A DNA stretch of 64,000 nt from NCBI RefSeq assembly GCF_001267405.1, contig NZ_CP012369.1, positions 2,460,402 through 2,524,401 of the forward strand. The letters run 5' to 3'. The notes under the pieces were generated by a model. That model saw only the letters and a list, made by a program, of their open reading frames with translations, had not been told where the DNA came from and did not search any database. The first letter of the stretch is position 1. Every line of letters begins with the position of its first letter. Below are positions 59,986 to 64,000 of this stretch, piece after piece. This stretch comes from Moorella thermoacetica. GTDB lineage: Bacteria; Bacillota; DSM-521; Neomoorellales; Neomoorellaceae. The translations under genes and the position numbers were made by a program.

Positions 59986-60739
59986 TGGCTATCACCTCCC
60001 TGGCTAGTTCTTGATAGGCTTCGGCACCCCGGGAGCGGGGATCGTAAAGGTTTATAGGCTGACCGTAACTGGGGGCTTCACTCAGACGTACATTCCGGGG
60101 GATAATGCTCTTAAATACCTTCTCCGGGAAGTGTTTCTTGACTTCATCCACCACCTGGAGGGAGAGGTTGGTCCGGGGATCAAACATGGTTAAAACAACG
60201 CCTTCAACCTCCAGACTGGGATTTAAATGACGGGCTACCAGGTGAATAGTATTCATTAACTGGCCCAGGCCTTCCAGGGCATAATACTCGCACTGGATAG
60301 GGATGATTACGCCGCCGGCGGCGGTCAGGGCATTTAGGGTCAAAAGGCCCAGGGAAGGTGGACAATCAATGATTATGTAGTCGTAGCGTGTCCTGACCTC
60401 ATCCAGGGCCCGGTTTAATTTTTGTTCCCTGGCAATGGCAGTTGCCAGTTCCACTTCAGCGCCGGCCAGCTCAATTGTCGCCGGCACCAGGTCCAGATTG
60501 GTTATGGCTGTGGCAGTAATGACACTGCCCAGGGGAGCGCCGTTGATAATGACATCATATATACAGTGTTCAATCTTAAACCGGTCAACACCCAGCCCGC
60601 TGGTGGCATTACCTTGGGGATCGATATCTACCAGGAGAACCTTCAACCCCTCCTGGGCGATAAAGGCACTCAAGTTTACGGCGGTAGTTGTTTTACCTAC
60701 ACCGCCCTTTTGATTGGCAATGGCTAATACCTTACCCAT
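59978..60739 (-). CDS. parA: Chromosome-partitioning ATPase ParA (Soj)
   Basis: A deviant Walker ATPase working with ParB in origin segregation and replication control. The 253-residue protein has the deviant Walker [10 protein letters not shown] (10-18), Walker [11 protein letters not shown] (about 118-127) and the short Soj length. The start ATG at 60737-60739 follows GGAGAGG. It overlaps parB by eight bases. Downstream of rsmG, as in most Firmicutes origins. Confidence 0.97.
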   Translation of the reverse strand: MGKVLAIANQKGGVGKTTTAVNLSAFIAQEGLKVLLVDIDPQGNATSGLGVDRFKIEHCIYDVIINGAPLGSVITATAITNLDLVPATIELAGAEVELATAIAREQKLNRALDEVRTRYDYIIIDCPPSLGLLTLNALTAAGGVIIPIQCEYYALEGLGQLMNTIHLVARHLNPSLEVEGVVLTMFDPRTNLSLQVVDEVKKHFPEKVFKSIIPRNVRLSEAPSYGQPINLYDPRSRGAEAYQELAREVIANG

Positions 60740-60816
60740 GGGCCGGTCCTCTCTCCTGTGTTTTTTCTTTTATTCGGCAGGGAATGTCCTACTTCCTCCC
60801 AATTAAAAATAACTTT

Positions 60817-61539
60817 TTATTGCAAGGGGCGTTTAGCCGGGAGACCAGGACGCCTGGGGTAGACCGGGGGAGTTGGATGTTCCTTCTGGATTATAATTAA
60901 CTGTCTCACTTCCTGGCCTCCCGTCAGGCTACCACGCCAGACTTTTTTCGTCCCACCACCTAAAATCTCAATCGCCCTGGCGGCGGCATTTAATTCTCCT
61001 TCCCCGCCGGGCCCTTTATAGGCTATCATGAAACCACCAACCCGGACAAAGGGCAGGCAGTACTCTGCCAGGGTGTTCATCCCCGCCAGCCCCCGTGATA
61101 CGGCCAAATCGAAACTTTCCCGGTAGTTCTTTTGCCGGCCGATATCCTCGGCCCGTCCCCAGAGGCATTCTATCCCTTGCAGGCCAAGGGTGGCAACTGC
61201 TTTTTTAAGGAAGGCCACTTTCTTGTTCTGGGATTCCAGCAGGGCCATCTCCAGGTCCGGCCGGTAAATTTTTAGGATAAGGCCGGGAATTCCAGCCCCT
61301 GTGCCTATATCGATAACCTTAGCCGCTGGTGGTATTTCCAGGGCCAAAAAAAGAAGGAGGGAATCCAGTACATGTTTGCGCCAGATTTCCTCCCTGTCTG
61401 TTATAGCTGTCAGGTTTACCCTTTGGTTATAGTCCAGCAGCAACCCGGTATAAGCCTCTATCATGGCGATCTGCTCCGGTTTCAAGGTTATACCGGTATC
61501 CTTGCTGAAAGCTGCCAGGAGGCGATCCCTATCCCGCAC
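60817..61539 (-). CDS. rsmG: 16S rRNA (guanine527-N7)-methyltransferase RsmG
   Basis: RsmG (GidB) methylates G527 of 16S rRNA, and its loss gives low-level streptomycin resistance. The 240-residue protein has the SAM-binding motif [16 protein letters not shown] (about 75-90) and [21 protein letters not shown] before it. A proline/arginine-rich C-terminal tail extends past the usual end. It overlaps mnmG by 11 bases. Confidence 0.95.
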   Translation of the reverse strand: MRDRDRLLAAFSKDTGITLKPEQIAMIEAYTGLLLDYNQRVNLTAITDREEIWRKHVLDSLLLFLALEIPPAAKVIDIGTGAGIPGLILKIYRPDLEMALLESQNKKVAFLKKAVATLGLQGIECLWGRAEDIGRQKNYRESFDLAVSRGLAGMNTLAEYCLPFVRVGGFMIAYKGPGGEGELNAAARAIEILGGGTKKVWRGSLTGGQEVRQLIIIQKEHPTPPVYPRRPGLPAKRPLQ

Positions 61540-63421
61540 AGGCTTTGGCCCCTTCCCGCTTCTTCTGCTCCAGGTAAACTAAAAGGACACTGATGTCAGC
61601 TGGGGTAACCCCGGGGATGCGCAGGGCCTGCCCCAGGGAACGCGGCTTTACCCTTTCCAGGTGGTCGATACTTTCCCTGGAAAGACCGCGAATTTCACTA
61701 TAATTCAGATCCGCCGGCAACACCCGGGCTTCAAGTTTGGCCAACCTTTCAACCTGGATCTTCTCTTTAGCGATATAACCCTCGTACTTGACCATCATTT
61801 CTATCTCCGCGGCAATTTCCGGTGGCAGTTCAGGTACCAGGCCGGCGGCAGCCAGATCTTGATACTTTATCCGGGGCCGCCGCATGAGATCCTTTAAACT
61901 CGTGGTACCCTTCAGGGGGGGTTCACCGCAGGCGACTATTATTTCCTGTATTTTTGGGTTATTACCGCCTACATGTTGCTTACCAAGGTAAACAAGGCCG
62001 TCATTTATGGCTTTTTCCTTGGCTTCCAGCTTTCGGAAACGCTGCTCATCCAGCAAACCGATCTCATAACCGATTCTACCCAGGCGCAGGTCGGCATTAT
62101 CCTCCCGCAGGAGCAAACGGTGTTCGGCACGGGAAGTCAACAGGCGGTACGGCTCGGTTACACCCCTGGTAACCAGGTCGTCAATAAGGACGCCAATATA
62201 GGCCTGGTCACGCCTTAAAATCAGGGGCTCCTGCTCCCGCACCAGGCGGGCGGCATTGATGCCGGCCACCAGCCCCTGGGCCGCCGCCTCCTCATATCCG
62301 GAGGTGCCGTTAATCTGGCCGGCTGTAAAGAGACCGGCGATGTGCTTACACTCAAGGGAGGCCTTGAGCTGGGTAGGATCAATATAGTCATACTCAATAG
62401 CATAGCCCGGCCGCATCATCTCGGCCTGCTCCAATCCCGGCACACTGTGGAGCACTGCCAGCTGCACATCCTCCGGCAAGCTGGTCGACAGACCCTGGAC
62501 ATACCATTCTTCTGTCCCCATGCCTTCCGGCTCCAGGAAAATCTGGTGGCCGGGTTTATCGGCAAAGCGCACTACCTTGTCCTCGATGGAAGGACAGTAT
62601 CTCGGCCCTTTACCCTCTATTAAACCGCTGAATAAAGGTGCCCGGTGGAGATTGTCCTTGATAATATTATGGGTCGTAGTATTGGTATGGGTGAGCCAGC
62701 AGGATACATTTGGTCGCTCCGGTCCCTCTTCCCAGAAAGAAAACCGCAAGGGGCCAGGGTCCCCTGGCTGCTCCGTCATTTTATCCCAGTTAATGGAACG
62801 ACCGCTCACCCGGGGCGGCGTGCCTGTCTTGAAACGTCCCATACGCAGGCCAAGTTCCTTCAAGCTGGCCGCCAGCTCGATGGCCGGGAACTGGCCATTG
62901 GGCCCGCCAGCATAGGCTACCTCGCCAATGATAATCCGGCCGCGGAGATAAGTCCCGGTAGTCAAAACTATGGCCCGGCAGGCAAAATAGGCCCCTGTCC
63001 TGGTCAAGACACCCTTCACTCGTCCGCTTTCTGTCAGGATGCGGATAACTTCCGCCTGTTTAACATCTAGATGTTCCTGGCGCTCCAGGGTCAGGGTCAT
63101 TTCCCGCTGGTAGAGTTTTTTATCGGCCTGGGCCCGCAGGGCCCTCACCGCCGGTCCTTTACCGCTATTGAGGCGGCGGATCTGGATACGACTCCGGTCG
63201 ATATTAAGGCCCATGATACCGCCAAGGGCATCGATCTCCCTTACCAGGTGGCCCTTGGCGGGACCGCCAATTGAGGGGTTGCAGGGCATCATGGCGATAC
63301 TCTCCAGGCTAATGGTCAGCATCAGGGTCCGGCATCCCAGTTTGGCCGCCGCCAGGGCTGCTTCGCAACCAGCGTGACCGGCGCCGATAACAATAACATC
63401 ATAATTACCGGCGTTGTACAT
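61529..63421 (-). CDS. mnmG: tRNA uridine 5-carboxymethylaminomethyl modification enzyme MnmG
   Basis: MnmG (GidA) with MnmE modifies U34 of certain tRNAs using FAD. The dinucleotide-binding motif [19 protein letters not shown] is at the N-terminus, followed by [22 protein letters not shown]. The C-terminal helical domain binds MnmE and tRNA. The ATG at 63419-63421 (630 residues) has AAGGATGG upstream; the ATG four codons earlier sits on its own ribosome-binding site. Confidence 0.96.
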   Translation of the reverse strand: MYNAGNYDVIVIGAGHAGCEAALAAAKLGCRTLMLTISLESIAMMPCNPSIGGPAKGHLVREIDALGGIMGLNIDRSRIQIRRLNSGKGPAVRALRAQADKKLYQREMTLTLERQEHLDVKQAEVIRILTESGRVKGVLTRTGAYFACRAIVLTTGTYLRGRIIIGEVAYAGGPNGQFPAIELAASLKELGLRMGRFKTGTPPRVSGRSINWDKMTEQPGDPGPLRFSFWEEGPERPNVSCWLTHTNTTTHNIIKDNLHRAPLFSGLIEGKGPRYCPSIEDKVVRFADKPGHQIFLEPEGMGTEEWYVQGLSTSLPEDVQLAVLHSVPGLEQAEMMRPGYAIEYDYIDPTQLKASLECKHIAGLFTAGQINGTSGYEEAAAQGLVAGINAARLVREQEPLILRRDQAYIGVLIDDLVTRGVTEPYRLLTSRAEHRLLLREDNADLRLGRIGYEIGLLDEQRFRKLEAKEKAINDGLVYLGKQHVGGNNPKIQEIIVACGEPPLKGTTSLKDLMRRPRIKYQDLAAAGLVPELPPEIAAEIEMMVKYEGYIAKEKIQVERLAKLEARVLPADLNYSEIRGLSRESIDHLERVKPRSLGQALRIPGVTPADISVLLVYLEQKKREGAKACAG

Positions 63422-63456
63422 CCCTTTCACCATCCTTTCTTTTTTATTTTACTTGT

Positions 63457-64000
63457 TTACTTGCCGATGCAGAAATCGCTGAATATCCGGTCCAGAAGAT
63501 CCTCCCGGGCAGTGGTTCCGATGATTTCTCCCAGGTAATCTGCTGCTGACCAGAGGTCAATGGCGATTAAATCCTCAGGTAATCCTTCTTCCCAGGCTTT
63601 AATGGCGCTGGCCAGGTGCTCCCGGCAATTTTCCAGGGCAGCCCGGTGACGGGCATTGGTGATTAAGGGTTCATCGCTACCTGCCAGGGCTCTTCCACCC
63701 AGGACAATCTCCTGGACTTTTCTGGCCAGTTCATCTAATCCTTTACCTTTGAGGGCGGAAACAGCTACCCGGGGATAATTTCCGGCAAAGGATTCGAGGT
63801 CAGCCAATTTTTTATTTATATCGTGGGCTACAAGATCCAGCTTGTTGCCTATGATTATCAAAACCTTATCCCTGACACTCTCCAAAACGCGCCGGTCTTC
63901 ATCCTGGATTCCTGTTTGCAGGTCAACAACCACCAGCACCAGGTCAGCCGCTGCAATGGCCTTCTTACTTCTGGCTACGCCGATGCTCTCCAATTCATCC
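63457..64000 (-). CDS. mnmE: tRNA modification GTPase MnmE (partial, 5' part beyond window)
   Basis: The right edge cuts this gene. The visible C-terminal 180 or so residues hold the end of the G domain (GNKLDL, about one third in, then VSALKGKGLDEL) and the helical domain ending in the family-specific FCIGK, whose cysteine is conserved. MnmE works with MnmG, encoded immediately downstream, in wobble-uridine modification. Confidence 0.96.
   Translation of the reverse strand, partial: DELESIGVARSKKAIAAADLVLVVVDLQTGIQDEDRRVLESVRDKVLIIIGNKLDLVAHDINKKLADLESFAGNYPRVAVSALKGKGLDELARKVQEIVLGGRALAGSDEPLITNARHRAALENCREHLASAIKAWEEGLPEDLIAIDLWSAADYLGEIIGTTAREDLLDRIFSDFCIGK

Overview
The window is chromosomal DNA from a GC-rich, spore-forming, thermophilic clostridium. 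Gene order and proteins fit Moorella (M. thermoacetica or a close relative): the fused rif-str-S10 ribosomal cluster, SigH, GerM- and YyaC-type sporulation proteins, FAD-dependent ThyX, and a complete selA/selB/selC selenocysteine set. This assignment is by recognition, not by database search. Almost all long genes between 1 and 20 kb are on the minus strand.

Layout, left to right. (1) 0-20 kb: the translation and transcription cluster, read leftward as rpmG-secE-nusG-rplK-rplA-[L10 leader]-rplJ-rplL, then rpoB-rpoC-L7Ae-rpsL-rpsG-fusA-tuf and the S10 operon down to rpsQ, which the left edge cuts. (2) 20-24.6 kb: a DMT transporter, two tiny membrane peptides, ychF, an AT-rich purine-permease segment bounded by repeats of the tRNA-Thr 3' end, and tRNA-Thr, tRNA-fMet and tRNA-Tyr. 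This block separates rpmG-secE-nusG from sigH. (3) 24.6-33 kb: sigH, then a cysteine T-box operon (cysE-cysS-mrnC-thyX-rlmB-yacP) preceded by carD, a PIN-TRAM protein, ispD and ispF. (4) 33-41 kb: radA, a PHP phosphatase, a large apparently noncoding structured transcript, and a signalling group in which a c-di-GMP-I riboswitch precedes an HD-GYP gene, next to an AbrB-zinc-finger protein, a sensor kinase and a tandem HD-GYP protein. (5) 41-50 kb: selC, a branched-chain amino acid ABC transporter (livFGMHK order, leftward), selB, selA and a small heat-shock protein. (6) 50-58 kb: a broken germination lipoprotein gene, a YkvI-like transporter, yyaC, a phosphoribosyltransferase, a DUF4446 gene, and the nickel-pincer genes larE and larC with a second structured RNA between them. 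(7) 58-64 kb: the origin-proximal group parB-parA-rsmG-mnmG-mnmE, with a perfect parS site inside the end of parB. The right edge cuts mnmE.

The most interesting unexplained signals are two structured noncoding segments. One lies at about 35.6-36.05 kb and has its own promoter and a strong terminator. The other lies at 56.0-56.18 kb and is closed by a long stem between larE and larC. I recognised neither with confidence. Secondary points are the permease island in the tRNA-Thr gene, the c-di-GMP riboswitch feeding a c-di-GMP hydrolase-family gene, a twice-broken gerM, an intergenic remnant at 53.7-54.35 kb, and intercistronic hairpins in the str/S10 cluster.
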